Origin: Camarhynchus parvulus
Taxonomy: Eukaryota > Chordata > Aves > Passeriformes > Thraupidae
Direction of reading: 5' to 3'
DNA length: 64,000 nt
Assembly (NCBI RefSeq): GCF_901933205.1
Contig: NC_044591.1
Span: 4,251,501-4,315,500 of the forward strand
Below the pieces are notes generated by a model, which worked only from the letters and a program-made list of their open reading frames with translations, had not been told where the DNA came from and searched no databases. Position numbers and translations under genes: made by a program. Every line of letters begins with the position of its first letter. Within the stretch, counting starts at the first letter, position 1. This document shows, piece after piece, positions 26,801 to 38,800 of the stretch.

Positions 26801-29800
26801 CTCTGGGAATATTTTTAACTTTGCCATCTGCTGCTTTTCCTGTGCTTGTGCCTGAACCAGTTTCTTTGCCAGGATCCACAGAGCTCCCAGGGTGACTTCA
26901 CCTGCTTGGCAGGAGGTGGAGGGTCTGCCCAGGGTCCACTTCTCACCTCAGGGGAAGGCAGAAGAGCAGGAGCTCTGCTGGAGAACAGGGAGACAGACAC
27001 TCCTTTTCTCTGAGCAGATCTTGTGGATTTTCATGGAGAGGTTCAGGTGTTTTCCTTTTTTCCTTAGGAGGAATATTTGCTGTACAATTCATACATGTGA
27101 AAAAGGAAATCCTAATATTTTTAGTGTGTTTTAGAGAAAGGAGATGCAGTGAAATTCAGGAATGTGGGTGGATCTTGGTGCATCTTTCCAAAGAGTGCAG
27201 CATTGTGGCACCAGTAAGCCAAGTACAGCAAGGTTGTCTCCAAATGGGTGTTTGCTGGCACAGGACTGAGCCCTCACAGGGTGGTTAGAGGTTTTCCATT
27301 GCTTCCCTCTTCTTTTGGCCTCGTTTCAAGGAACAGCATGGCATAGGAGAGGGCTGAAACTGGAGAAGCTGTAGGGCCTGGAGTCACCTAAAGGTGACTT
27401 TGCAGATGATTCCTGAAAGTGCAGAAAGGGCAGAAGCTGATTGTTGGTGCCACCACCATGCAGAACAATGAATGTAATTGCTCTGAAATTCACCAGCTGC
27501 CAAGGCTGGTTAGTAACCAGCTGGGACACAGCCCCTCTTCCAGGATTCAACTGGAAATAACCACACCTTTCAGTTTTTAAATACTTATCCAATTTTTGCT
27601 TCATAAGTAATCAGAAAATTAACACTGAGAAGAGGCTGGGAATCTCCACAGCAAATAGATAGACTGGGAGCCCAGGCAGAGGAAATATTCCAGTCCTGTC
27701 AGACTCTGCAATTCTTCCTTTATTTACAGGCCAGCATTTGATTAGAGTGGAGCAATCAAGGAAAAATGCTCCCTCAGACTGAAATAAGGATTTATTCCAG
27801 CCATGCTTGGCCTCAGTGTGGATGGGGTTTGTAGCTACCCAGCTCTTGAGTTTCCCTATACAAACTGCTCAGAGTTCACTCTGTGCTTGTGCACAGAGGG
27901 GGGTTTTTATTGCAATCCGTGTGTTTTATAGGAGCTGGGATGCTGTCAGATGGGTCCATAGGGAGGGTTTCCAAAGCCTCTTGAAGTTCTATGACCCAGT
28001 CAAGTACCTAATTGTGCTCTTTTCAAAGAAACACACTCCTGCAGTTAGTCTGAGGGAGAACAGCAGCAGGTAGCCAGACTATTGTGCTGTGGCCTAGTTT
28101 TTTATAGGAATAAGTTTTTCTATGGTCTGAGAAAGGAAATATTTATCAGTTGCTAAAAGTATGTCTTTTTCAAGCCTTCTTTCTGATCACAAGATATAAA
28201 CTAGAAGAAGAAATCAAAATGTTTTGCTAACAAGATCAATTGCAAGTGAATGATACAGTTCAGTACTAAGTTGGTTTAGGTAACTCATAAGAAGAAGCCT
28301 GTAGAGGTTTTCTGACCAAGTTCCATTGAAGAAAATCAATTTTTAGAATATATTATTTCAACTTCTAAATACTGACAGAGCACAGTCATTTGTGGGGAAA
28401 GAAGAAACCTGCTGTGTAAAGGTGTTCTACCTGCTTCTGTAATGTGTCACAATAGAAAAATGACCTCCTGGGATTGCAAGTTGAGTTTGTGCTGAAAAAT
28501 TGTCTTTTCTCCAGTCTGTTTGATGATTTATATTGCTGTTTTGGAATATTGTAATCATTCACTTTTGTTTTGTGCATTAGGAAATGCATTTTAGAGTGGC
28601 AAAAGTAATTGCAGAGCAATGGAAAGCTGCACAAAAATGTAATCATACCCAGGGATGGTTCAGCCACTTGTTCTGTGCACGCCAGATGTTTGCTAATGCT
28701 AAATGCCTGTTTCACTTGTCATCCCTCAGGGAACAATTAGTGTGGGAATAGATGCCACTGACCTGTTTGATCGCTATGACGAGGAGTATGAAGATGTGCC
28801 TGGGAGCAGCTTTCCCCAGATCGAGATAAACAAAATGCACATATCCCAGTCCATCGAGGTGAGGAGGGCAAACTCTGCTGTGTGAGAGGGGCGTGGGTGA
28901 ATGCAGAGCACAGAACACACTGCTCCTGCCTCTCAGCAGGGTTTGGGGGGGACAGCACAGGTGGGAAGAGGCAGCTTGGGGCCAGCAGAATGGTGGGTTG
29001 GCTCTGGAGCCTTTGGGCACCTGCTCTGTGGGCTGCAGGGTCCTGCCCTCCTGGCAGGGAGATGCTCAGAGCCCAGTTGTCACTGAATGGGATGTGTTCA
29101 ATGGATGAAAGCAAATGGCACCCAGTCCTGAGGATAAGCATAAGGAAAAGGATGGGAAGCATTTCCTCTTTCACAGAGTTGTAGAAATTTAGTCTGCTAG
29201 AGAGATGAGAATGGTTTACAGCTCAAGGTCAGGACTTCAAGGTGGTGCATTACAGGTGTCACAAGTGTCTGGTACTGTAAGAATTATCTGACTTTTTGCC
29301 ATGCTTGATGTTTGACTACAAAACCATTTACACTCTGCAGTGGTGATTATGTCCTTGCAGAACATGCACTAAATGTGTGAACTGGGATCAGAGGTACTTG
29401 AAACAATATATTCCTTTTTCAGGCACCCCTGACTTCCACAGATACAGCAATACTGTCTGGAAACCTTTCCACCCAGAATGGGAATGGAGGGGGATCAATT
29501 AATCTTGCACTGAGACGAGTGACATCTGCCAAGGGATGGGGAGAGGTAAGAGTACCCCTGTTGTGCAGTTTTATAGTCAATCTATTACCTGGTGTTCTGT
29601 TTTTTGGGAGGGAGCTTCAGCTGTGGTTCATCTCTCATTTTCTATGTTCTGTAAAAGGTAGAAAAATTATTTCTTAAAGGAATTTGAGAAAAAGGGAATA
29701 CCAAACCTTGTTTTTTCTTATTTTTCTCCCCTCTCCATTTGGAGTGAGCAAAGCAGGTGCCAGTAGCAGTCACCTGTAGCTTTACAAAACTGGTTTTGTT

Positions 29801-32800
29801 TTACCCATGAGCTCCAACTCAGTGAGACACCTTTTCTTCTTCTGAATGCAAAGCTGAAGAGAAGGGAGGGTGCTGAAAGAGGTGGTAAATGTTACTCAGA
29901 TGTGTAAAACAGCTGTGATGAAAATGATGCTCCTGCCATACTTTGTCACTATTGTAAAGGATGATTTCCTCTAACACTCTGGTATTGTGTATTCCAACAG
30001 TTGGAGTTTGGAGCTGGAGACCTTCATGGACCTCTCTTTGGGCTGAAGATATTTCGTAATCTTACACCAAGATGGTAAATATTAGAAAAATGGCCTAGTG
30101 GTTAATATCCCACAATAAGGAGCTAAACGACTTGAATTCTCTTCCACATTAATTTTGGATTCATTTTCTGTCCTACAAAATAAAGTATTTACACTTTAGA
30201 GTTAAGGTCATACTTGTATTGTCAAAATGCCTGCATTCTTTCTGGGTGTTGGTGCCCTCCCTTTTCATATTTTCAGTTTAAGGAAGATCTGTGTTCCACA
30301 TCCTTAGATTTGTACTTGACCTTGTCATGATTCATCATACATGAGGCAGAGCAACAGAAGTTTGCTCTGGGAACAGAACAAAAAATGGGGATCTCTTCTG
30401 AGGCTTCCATGTGTGAGAGGGAGTTTCTGACAGCAAAACAGGAGATCATGTATCATATTTTAGGAAAATAATGCCAAATTTGACACTAGTGTCATGTCTG
30501 TTCACAAATGAATAGAAGTCTCAGGTTGCAAAGGAGAATACAAGGTAAGGCCTGTGATTGGAGCCACATGTCAGAGCATCATAGGAGCTCATGTAGGTTC
30601 CTTCTGTTTACATTTTCCAATTTAGTGCATCTGCCATTCCTCAGAGCTTGTAGAGGATTCTTGTTCCCCAGAGAGTGCTTTATCACTGTTTTTTAGGATT
30701 ACTGAATAGCAGGGCTGCTCTGTGCCAGCACCCCAGTGTGCTGTTCTGCAGAGACCAGGATGTTACCTGCACAGGGCAGGAAGGGGAAGGCTGGGTGCCT
30801 GGGCACAAACAATAAACCAGGGCACAGCCTGCTCTCCTGGGCACTGCTGTGCTCAGGGCAGTCTGAATTAATTTTTACTTTTCCCTGAAAGCCTTGAGCA
30901 TCATGCTTTTTGCAGGATAGTCTCTGGGCACTCAGTAAAAATTCCTGGACAAGAAAGACTCTGAGGCCAGCTGGGAGCCTGTGCTTTTTTTCACTGACAA
31001 ATTTCTCCTCATTTTTCTAGTTTCATCACTACAAACTGTGCCCTGCAGTTCTCGTCGCGCGGGGTCCGCCCCGGCCTCACCACGGTCCTGGCCCGAAACC
31101 TGGACAAGAACACCATGGGCTACCTGCAGTGGAGGTGGGGCATCCAGTCAGCCATGAACACCAGCATTGTCCGGGACACCAAAAGCAGCCACCTCACCCT
31201 GGCAATGCAGGTGAGAGCCCCAGGCAGCACAGGGATCCTGCCCCGTGAGAGAGAGCAGCCTCACCTTCCTGTCCCAAGTGTTTTCTTGGGATTACAGGTT
31301 AAGGAAGCAGTTGGTGTGTCTTGTGATAAACCTAAGATAGGTAACCAGCTGTTTGGCAGAGCACAGCTCTTGGCATTGCCATAGGTGATGTGGGTCAGCT
31401 TACAGTAGGGTCAAGCAGTAGGGTCAAGCTGTCAACATGGACAGCAGAGGTTGTAAGTGGCAATCACTGCTCTGTGTTCTGTGCTTCAAGGGTGAGAAAG
31501 GAAACTGGGGGGGCAGCAGTTGCCAGGAGTGTGTTTTGATATGTTTGTGCCTCTTGTGTTTCAGCTGGGAATCCCCCATTCTTTCATGATGGTCAGTTAC
31601 CAGCATAAGTTTCAGGATGAGGATCAAACACGAGTGAAAGGTTCTCTCAAGTAAGTGCTCAAGAGGGAATCCACATTGCTCACAGCCTGAGGACTCTGTC
31701 CTCTCCTGCTGCTGTAGGCCTCCAGGTTCCACACAAATCAAATACTTTTGTGGCCTTTGGGAGCCTGCTTTTCACTCTTTAAGTCTGGTAAAGGGTGAAG
31801 TGAATGTCTTAGAGGCTTGGCCTGTGTGCCTCTGCAGTTATGTGGAACTAATAATACTTGTGTATGGTGTCTCTGCATCATCCCCAATAAGAAAGCCAGA
31901 AGTTCTTGTTCACTACTTAGCAAGCTGGAAGGTCTCATCTCACCTTGGAGATACACTGTGAATCTTCCAGAGGCCAACATCTGCTGCAAACAGATGCATT
32001 TCCATGCTTTACTTGTTTGGGAATTACAGGATTCAGTAAAGAGAAATTCAAGTGTCTTCTCTGTCCTAACAGTTCTTGGTTCTGTCATTCTAGGGTGGGT
32101 TTCTTTGGGACCATAGTGGAGTATGGAGCAGAGAGGAAGATCTCCAGACACAGTGTTTTAGGAGCCACTGTCAGCGTTGGTGTTCCTCAAGGAGTGTCCT
32201 TGAAAATCAAGTCAGTTCAAGATCTCAACTCTTTATTGCAGAGGCTGACCATAACCTCCATGATTCTATTTCCAGTATTCAGGTGGGAAGGTGCCAGTCC
32301 CAGATCAATGCAGGTGTATTGATACATCACTGGGAGAGGGTGCAGCTGCCCTCAACTCTAATGCAAGCTGTAAGCCCATCATAAGCAATGGGTGCTTTCC
32401 ACTGATGTGACTCACAGCCTGGGCCACCTGTATGTGTGTGTGTGCATCAGAATATTCTGAAATGCAGCTTAAATTGAGATTTGGAGCACTCTGGTAAGTG
32501 AATAGAAGATTTCTGAAAATATTAGTAGAAATGGATTCCATGTGTATTATGCTGCATACAAGTGAATGCTTGAATTAGGGAATTACCATTACCTGATGCA
32601 GGTGATTGTACCATTACCAAGGTGCAGTTCCCAGAAGGACAGAGCTCATTAAGTGTCCCTGTGCTGTGGTGCACTTGAATTGGAGCCAGCTACAGGTGGG
32701 GTGTGAAACTGCTGAAGGGCATGAAGAATTCAGGCCCAAGGAAACTCATGTTTTCTAAAATAAATATTGTTACAGACATCAGAAGAATATTCATGTACAC

Positions 32801-35663
32801 CTGCCCTGAAGGCCCATGCCAGTGTTATGAGCACAGGCCTTCTCTAGAAGCATTTTCTCTTCTTTCATGGGGATGTTCGTCCCTTTTTTCGGTTAAAATT
32901 AATGACCAAGCAAATTCTCCTAAGATTATAAAAAGAACTTTAGAATGGTCAGGTACCATCACGAGCTGCTGCTTCAAAGTCTGGCTCTGGCTGGTGTCAG
33001 CTGCCTTTTCTGCCGTTGGCTTTTTCAGTTTATCAGGCTTTTCACATTTTGAGCTCCTCATTCATCTCCCCTTGGTCCATCAGCAAGCACTGCTGCTAAG
33101 CGTGCTTCATCAAGCACATTCAGCTCTGCTTTTCCTCTTACCATCCCCTCTGCTCTTCTTTGTTGCAGGCTGAATAGGGCCAGCCAGACCTACTTCTTCC
33201 CTGTCCATCTAACAGATCAGCTGCTTCCCAGCGCCGTGTTCTATGCCACCGTGGGACCTCTCGTTATCTACTTTGCCATGCACAGGCTGGTCATCAAACC
33301 CTACCTCAGGGCACAGAAGGAGAGGTGAGCTTGCACATTCCTCAGGAAGTCTCACTTGGGGTTATTTGTGTGAGGCTGAGGGGTGGGTAAGGAGACCCTG
33401 CCAGTTTCTGCCTGAATCCCAGCTCTGCCTTCCTTCTGCCAGAGAGCTGGAGAAGCAGCGGGAGAGCACAGCCAGTGACATCCTACAGAAGAAGCAGGAG
33501 GCTGAAGCAGCAGTGAGTCTTTCTTGTAACTCAGTCCCCTTAGTGAAAGGAAACTCTTTTCACTCTGGACCATTCTCCTTTGGCCACAGTGTGTGACCCT
33601 GTGTGATTTCTGCTCTGCCACTTGTGTCGTGACAGGTCCGGTTAATGCAGGAGTCAGTCCGAAGGATAATTGAGGCAGAGGAAGCCAGAATGGGTAAAGA
33701 TTATGATATCATTTACTTGTTCTATAAATTTGGAGAGAAGAAGGAATAATGCAAAGGTGGTGTTTCTTCATTCCCACTCCTGATAAAGTGCAGCTTAGTT
33801 GCTGCTGTGCACATAGTGAGGGAGCCCCATTATGACTCAGCTCCAGGTGCCTGAGCTTAGGAGGGATCACAGAATATTATCTTGGGACATGGTGTGAAGT
33901 GGATCAACAGACTGAAGATAACAGTCTGGAATTACCTCTTGCCCAGAAAGAGATATGTCTATAAAAAGGTGGAAAAGTTGTAGTCTGAAGTTCAGCTTTC
34001 ACTGATTTTTTTTCCTTGCATGGTTTGCTCCTGGATTGTAATGGGAATCTGATCTCTTATGGTTACTAGCAGTTTTCCACAGAATGTTCCAAAGTGAACT
34101 GAAATCCACTTGGACTGTCACATCAGTGTGACACTGAGGTCCTGTCCCTCCATTCTAGTGCTGAAGGTTGCTAACAAACACCCAAGCAAAAATGTTGTTC
34201 TTTGTTGGGAAGTGTGGGTCCAGGCCAGGAGAATTAAATCTCACTGAAAGCAAGAGAAATGCTGGGATGGTCTTTTTGTCAGTGGAAGCCTTCCATCACA
34301 GTTGTGATTTCCTGGGAAATGCAGGTCTGATTGTAGTGAATGCCTGGTATGGGAAGTTTGTTAACGACAACAGCAGGAAGAATGAGAAGGTGAAGGTTAT
34401 AGATGTGACTGTGCCTCTGCAGTGCTTGGTGAAGGATTCTAAACTCATCCTTACAGAGGCCTCCAAGGTACGTAGATGTCCTGTCAAAGCCCAGATTCAG
34501 AGACTCAAATGTGTGGCCCAGAATTTTGTTTGAACCATGTGGTGTCCTGCCAGGGGATCTCTCCAGTGGCTCTGGATCAATTCACAGATGCCATTTACCT
34601 ACCAAGTATTTATTACAAACTTCCAGGAACTTCTGTTTCTTGGGGCTTTTCCAGTGCCAGTGGGACAGTGGGTGTTACAGACCTTGGGGCTGTACACCAG
34701 AAACTTCCCACCCCCCTGGTTTACTTTTATGCATCAAAAACTTGTGCAGATGATTCCCCAGTGTCTCAACTTGCTGACAGCAAAACTCCTTTTTTTTTTT
34801 TTTCTTTATGACACCTTGTCCTTGGCAGTAATAAATGTTTTTGGCCAGCTGGAGAGCTGTGAAAGTCCATTCCCTGATGCTCAGTCTGTCCTTCTCTGAT
34901 TCAAGGCTGGGCTGCCAGGCTTCTACGACCCCTGTGTGGGTGAGGAGAAGAGTTTGAAAGTGCTTTATCAGTTCCGAGGAGTTCTGCACCAAGTGATGTC
35001 AGCTGACAATGAGGCCCTTAGGATACCAAAGCAATGTAAGTAGCTCAGACTGCTCAGCATCTTCTTTGGGGAACCAGTAATGGACTGCTTCAGCTCTGTG
35101 GTGAAGCACACAGACCTGGGGTTCAGAACTGGGGTTACTGGAATGGGCTGACCATGACTTGCCTCTGGAATAAGGCCCAAAAGAACTCAGCAGCATCTCT
35201 GCAGCAGTTTGTACCAGCTAGTCTGTATCTCTAACTGGGGCTGGAAGCAGAGGCCTCCCACAGGTGCCACTGTCCTTCTGTGCAGTTTGCAGCACTTGGT
35301 GGCCATTTGGGGACTGAATTTAATGTATGAAGGCCTGAGTCAGATTTCTTCCTTGTCCCCATTTATCTTACCTGCCAAAATATTTTCCCTGCTGGAATAG
35401 CTCTGTGAAACTAGGATCTGCTTGTGACAACTTTTACTGGCACTCCTGCGGGTCTGGTGGGTTGGCTCAAGGGCACAGACCTTTGTTTGCTCTAGACCAG
35501 CTCCCTGCCCAGTGTGAGCAGCACATCCAACTGACAGAGCTCCCAGAAGTGCATTGGAGGCTTATTTGAGTTGTGTCTAATTAGCAGCCAGAAGTGTTGC
35601 TGCCTGTCCTTGGTGCAATTCTTTGTTCTCCCCACAGCTCACAGGATCGATGCTGATGGCTAA
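17595..35663 (+). CDS. DNAJC11: DNAJC11, mitochondrial J-domain protein, complete (16 coding exons)
   Basis: DNAJC11 is a J-domain co-chaperone of mitochondria that associates with the MICOS/MIB complex and supports cristae organisation. Coding exons: 17595-17666, 21184-21313, 23307-23380, 24574-24675, 28730-28858, 29423-29545, 30001-30074, 31021-31210, 31565-31650, 32094-32210, 33169-33324, 33443-33512, 33636-33693, 34325-34467, 34906-35035, 35638-35663. All junctions are GT-AG, all phases agree, and the total is 559 codons plus TAA, the human length. The J domain spans about residues 14-80, with the catalytic HPD triplet at 42-44 inside [12 protein letters not shown] highly conserved middle region follows (about 130-400), then a charged coiled coil at about 410-460 ([11 protein letters not shown]...) and the C-terminal DUF3395 domain (about 460-550) ending QSHRIDADG. 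Exon 1 encodes the acidic [19 protein letters not shown] start. The 3.5-kb intron 1 holds repeats. Confidence 0.97.
17673..17730. repeat. 10-bp GC-rich tandem repeat in DNAJC11 intron 1
   Basis: Immediately inside the intron 1 donor the decamer CCGCGCGGGG is repeated about five times with one variant copy (CCGGGCGGGG). The unit is nearly self-complementary, so the transcript could form GC-rich hairpins close to the 5' splice site. Likely a polymorphic simple repeat. Confidence 0.85.
17800..17853. repeat. CTG(18) trinucleotide microsatellite in DNAJC11 intron 1
   Basis: Eighteen uninterrupted CTG triplets (CAG on the other strand) lie about 130 bp downstream of the exon 1 donor in the sense strand of DNAJC11. 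It is noncoding in the gene model. Pure CTG tracts of this length are generally variable between individuals. The flanks are CpG-island sequence. Confidence 0.95.
18060..21183 (+). other. DNAJC11: DNAJC11 intron 1, distal part
   Basis: The rest of the first intron is AT-rich. Apart from the minisatellite at about 20615-20898 and a short TATATATATA run near 18305, nothing recognisable was seen. The acceptor is TTTCCACAG ending at 21183. Confidence 0.7.
20615..20898. repeat. 54-bp minisatellite with nested palindromes
   Basis: About four to five copies of a 54-bp AT-rich unit are arranged head to tail in DNAJC11 intron 1. Each unit carries the dyad TTGTATTAG-GCTA-CTAATACAA. The array ends with a longer inverted repeat: 24-bp perfect arms at 20849-20872 and 20875-20898 separated by CT. 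Because 54 is divisible by three, open frames run through the array on both strands; these are artefacts of repetition, not genes. Confidence 0.93.
24676..28729 (+). other. DNAJC11: DNAJC11 intron 4 (4 kb)
   Basis: This is the largest DNAJC11 intron, bounded by AAG|GTAAGC and CCCTCAG|GGA. It is mostly unremarkable AT-rich sequence. It contains one antisense open frame of 128 codons from its first ATG (26827-26441), which stays open upstream to about 26955 and is described in the findings. No transposon was recognised. Confidence 0.7.
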
Positions 35664-35866
35664 TCCAGGAACGTGCGTCTCCCACGGTACCTGGGTCAAC
35701 AGAAACTGCAAAACCTCCCCCGGACGCTGCGAGTTTGAACAGAGACACTTTTATTTTTACTGTCTGTATAGCAGGAGGTGTCCTGCCAGTTCTGTTAGGG
35801 ACAAAAGGACAGACCCTGCTGCTGCAGGCGGCTCCCAGGCAATATCTGAGTTGTGGCTCGGTACCC

Positions 35867-35872
35867 AATAAA
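35867..35872 (+). other. DNAJC11: DNAJC11 poly(A) signal AATAAA
   Basis: A canonical AATAAA lies about 205 bp after the DNAJC11 stop codon in a short 3' UTR, and the sequence just after it (GTG-rich, CACAGTGC) suits a downstream element. Cleavage is expected near 35890. Confidence 0.75.
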
Positions 35873-35889
35873 GCAGCGTGACTCTGAGT

Positions 35890-38800
35890 GCACAGTGCTT
35901 TCTGCCAGGGGCTCAGGGGCCTCCTGCTCCCAGCTGGCCACAGCCCCTTCCTGCACTCACTTCTCTCCTGGCACTCAGCAGGGATGAAGACCTGTTCTTC
36001 TCACTTCTCCATGTACTTCCTGGGGTAGGTAACACACCTCCTTCCTTCTCATGAGGGGAATTTCAGTTCTCTGGCCACCTGCTGGAAGTCCCCTGTACAA
36101 ATACTTCTGGAGAGAGGTCAGTGATTGTTTCAGTCTCAAATCTGTGTTTGAAATGCACTTGTTAAGAAAAATATGTGCTTAAATATGAATGAATTTGCCT
36201 TTGAAGTAATATGGACCTCTTCAGCACCAATCTGTCCAGCTGCTTATTTCCAACACTGCTCTTCCAGACAAGGACACGGTGTATCATAGTTTTATTAATT
36301 CTTCTGCCACCCACAACCATGTATTGTCAAGGATTTCCAGAAAAGAGGAAAGCAAGTGAGGGAGAAGGACAGCAATTAATTTCATTTGATTCTGATGCTG
36401 CAACTATCTCTTCACATCTAATTTATTTCTAGCAAAAATAAATGTAGTTCATAAAGTAAACCATACCAAAGTGAGGAGAGAGGCCAAATGGATTAAGAGC
36501 TGAAAATGTAACACTCATCTGCTCTTTCTGAAAAGCAGCAGTTACAGCATAGAACCATTGGCATTATCTTGCCTAGAAGCCCTGTCAGGGATTTCCAGCA
36601 GGACAGTCCTGGGCTGGTGATACAGCAGCTGGAAACAGCACCTTGTAGAATCTGCTACATGCTGGGTACATCAGCACATCTGAGGCTTTTGCAGAGAGAC
36701 AAGGAATCGTGGTGGCTGTTCCTTGATCATAGTTTTGCTCTGGCCAGGTCCAGACCAGCCTTCATTGCTCATGGGTGACAGCAGAGGGGAAAACATCCAT
36801 GTCTTGGCAGTGCAGAGTTGCTTTCGACAACTCCTGCCATAACTCCTTTCCTGACATGGATCTGGCCCCTGTTCTGTGCAGCTGTGGTTCTCTGTGCTCA
36901 GGTCACTGCACCAGGAGAATGAGATTTCCAAAAGAAATGCTTTCCCCTGTAAAAAAAGTTCATATTATGAAGGGGTGTTCATTTGTTTTTATTAAAACCA
37001 AAACTTTTCAGTTGTGACCGGTTCCTGGTGCAAGGCTTTATTTCACTTATGGCTAGCGTTCTGTTGATCTCAAAGTAAATGTAAAATGTGCAATAAATTA
37101 TATTCAGCTGAAAAGTAGCTCCCATTCCCTTTGCATCTGTAGGAAGTTCCTGAGATGAACCCCTGGAAAGCAAGGGTTTGTAAATATAACAGCACTCTCC
37201 ATCCCATCCAGCTTATTGACCTCTGCTGGGTGGGACTGGGCAGAAAACTAAATCTCCTCCAGTTCCTTTTTGATGTCACTGTGTGAGGTGTTATGGTCAG
37301 AAATGAGGAGCCAGCCTGTAGAGGCTAGGACGTGGCACAGAAGCATCCCTGAGAGCCAGATGCTCAGTCAGTCTCCCCAGTCTCTTCCTTGTTTTCTATC
37401 AGTGCCATGTTTTGCCAAAACTGTAAGAACAGCCCCACTGCAGAACCACAGCCTTCACCACCATATTCTTGCTGAGAGCAGCTGCCATTTTACAGCCACA
37501 ACTCCCCTGGGACTTCTTTTTATGAATAAACTCTCTATAATTCAAAATTACCAACAGAATTAAAATAGAAGCTCTAAGCAAGCAGAGCTGAGCTTCCAGC
37601 CTAGCTTCCAGCATGACCTAGTGCCATTTCCAAAAGGTTGAGCTGCCTTTTCAGTGTGCCAAGGTGTTCAGGCTGCTGCTTTGATGGCAGCTGGCTGAGC
37701 AGCAGTGCCCGTGGGCTTGTGGCACATCCACGAGCTGCAGGGTGGCACCAAGGCTCCCGCAGCTCTTGGGGGGTTTGGAGTCCTTGGTGCTGCCTGGTGG
37801 TGGGGAGGGATTTCTCTTTCAACAGAGAGTTCATAGGGGTTTGGTTTGGGTCTGGCCAAGCTCCAGTCCTCACAAGGGGGTGCAGTGCTGCCCCAGGGCT
37901 GTTTCTGAGGCTGCAGGGACCTGCTGCCAGCACTGTGCACTCCGACACCATCGGCATCCTGGCCTGAGCCCTGTCCCCAGCTCAATCATTGCACCCTTCA
38001 GCAGCCCCTGGCACAATCCCAGCAGTGTCCCTGCTGTCTGCAGCCACTCAAGCAGTGCCTCCCTCCCAACCCTCCTCCCTGCCCAGCCCAGGGCTCCATC
38101 ACCATGTCCCACACTCTAGCAAGGAGCAGCTGCTCCTCAGAAAGGTGGGGATACCTGCCAGCTCTTCCTATCCCCACCTGAGTGTATTGTTTTGGGAAGA
38201 GCACTTCAAGTGTTAAGTCTTCCTGCTGCCTGGCACAACAGCTCACAAACCAATAAATCATAACAGCAGACTCCTGAGTTTGGAATATAACAAACTCATT
38301 GTTCATTTGTCTCACATGTAAGAAAAAAACATGGTTCATTAGAAGTTTTAATGAAAAAATAAAGTTCTGAATTTAACTATAATTATACATGGTTGAAAGT
38401 GATGAACTAAAAGAATGGAGATGTTACTTTTTTATTTCTCTCTGCTGATATTGTAACGTGCTGGACACCATCCACTGGGATAAATCCGAAAAGGGGACAG
38501 AACAAGAGTCAGTCACATTGATTAGTGTTGCACCTCTGTGAAAAAGAGCCAGTTCACTTGACAGTGCACCATTTCTCCCATAAAAGCTTCAGGAACACCG
38601 TCCACAGAGGTCCAGTTGAACTGCAGACACACTGTAAACACAAGAGATACGAATTTCAGACCAGGTCCAACTCTTGTGCAGTTGTGGCCGGGATCTTCCA
38701 AAGCCTTTCTGGGGAAATGGCAGCACTGGAGAACTTTGGTTATTTTTCTGGCTGCAAAGGACAGTCAGGCAGCCATTGGGAGCGAGTCTTTGGCAAACTC

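Noticed and set aside
32703..33173. 156-codon open frame running into DNAJC11 exon 11
   Set aside because: Its final part enters the exon in the wrong frame and the rest is intronic, with no recognisable domain.
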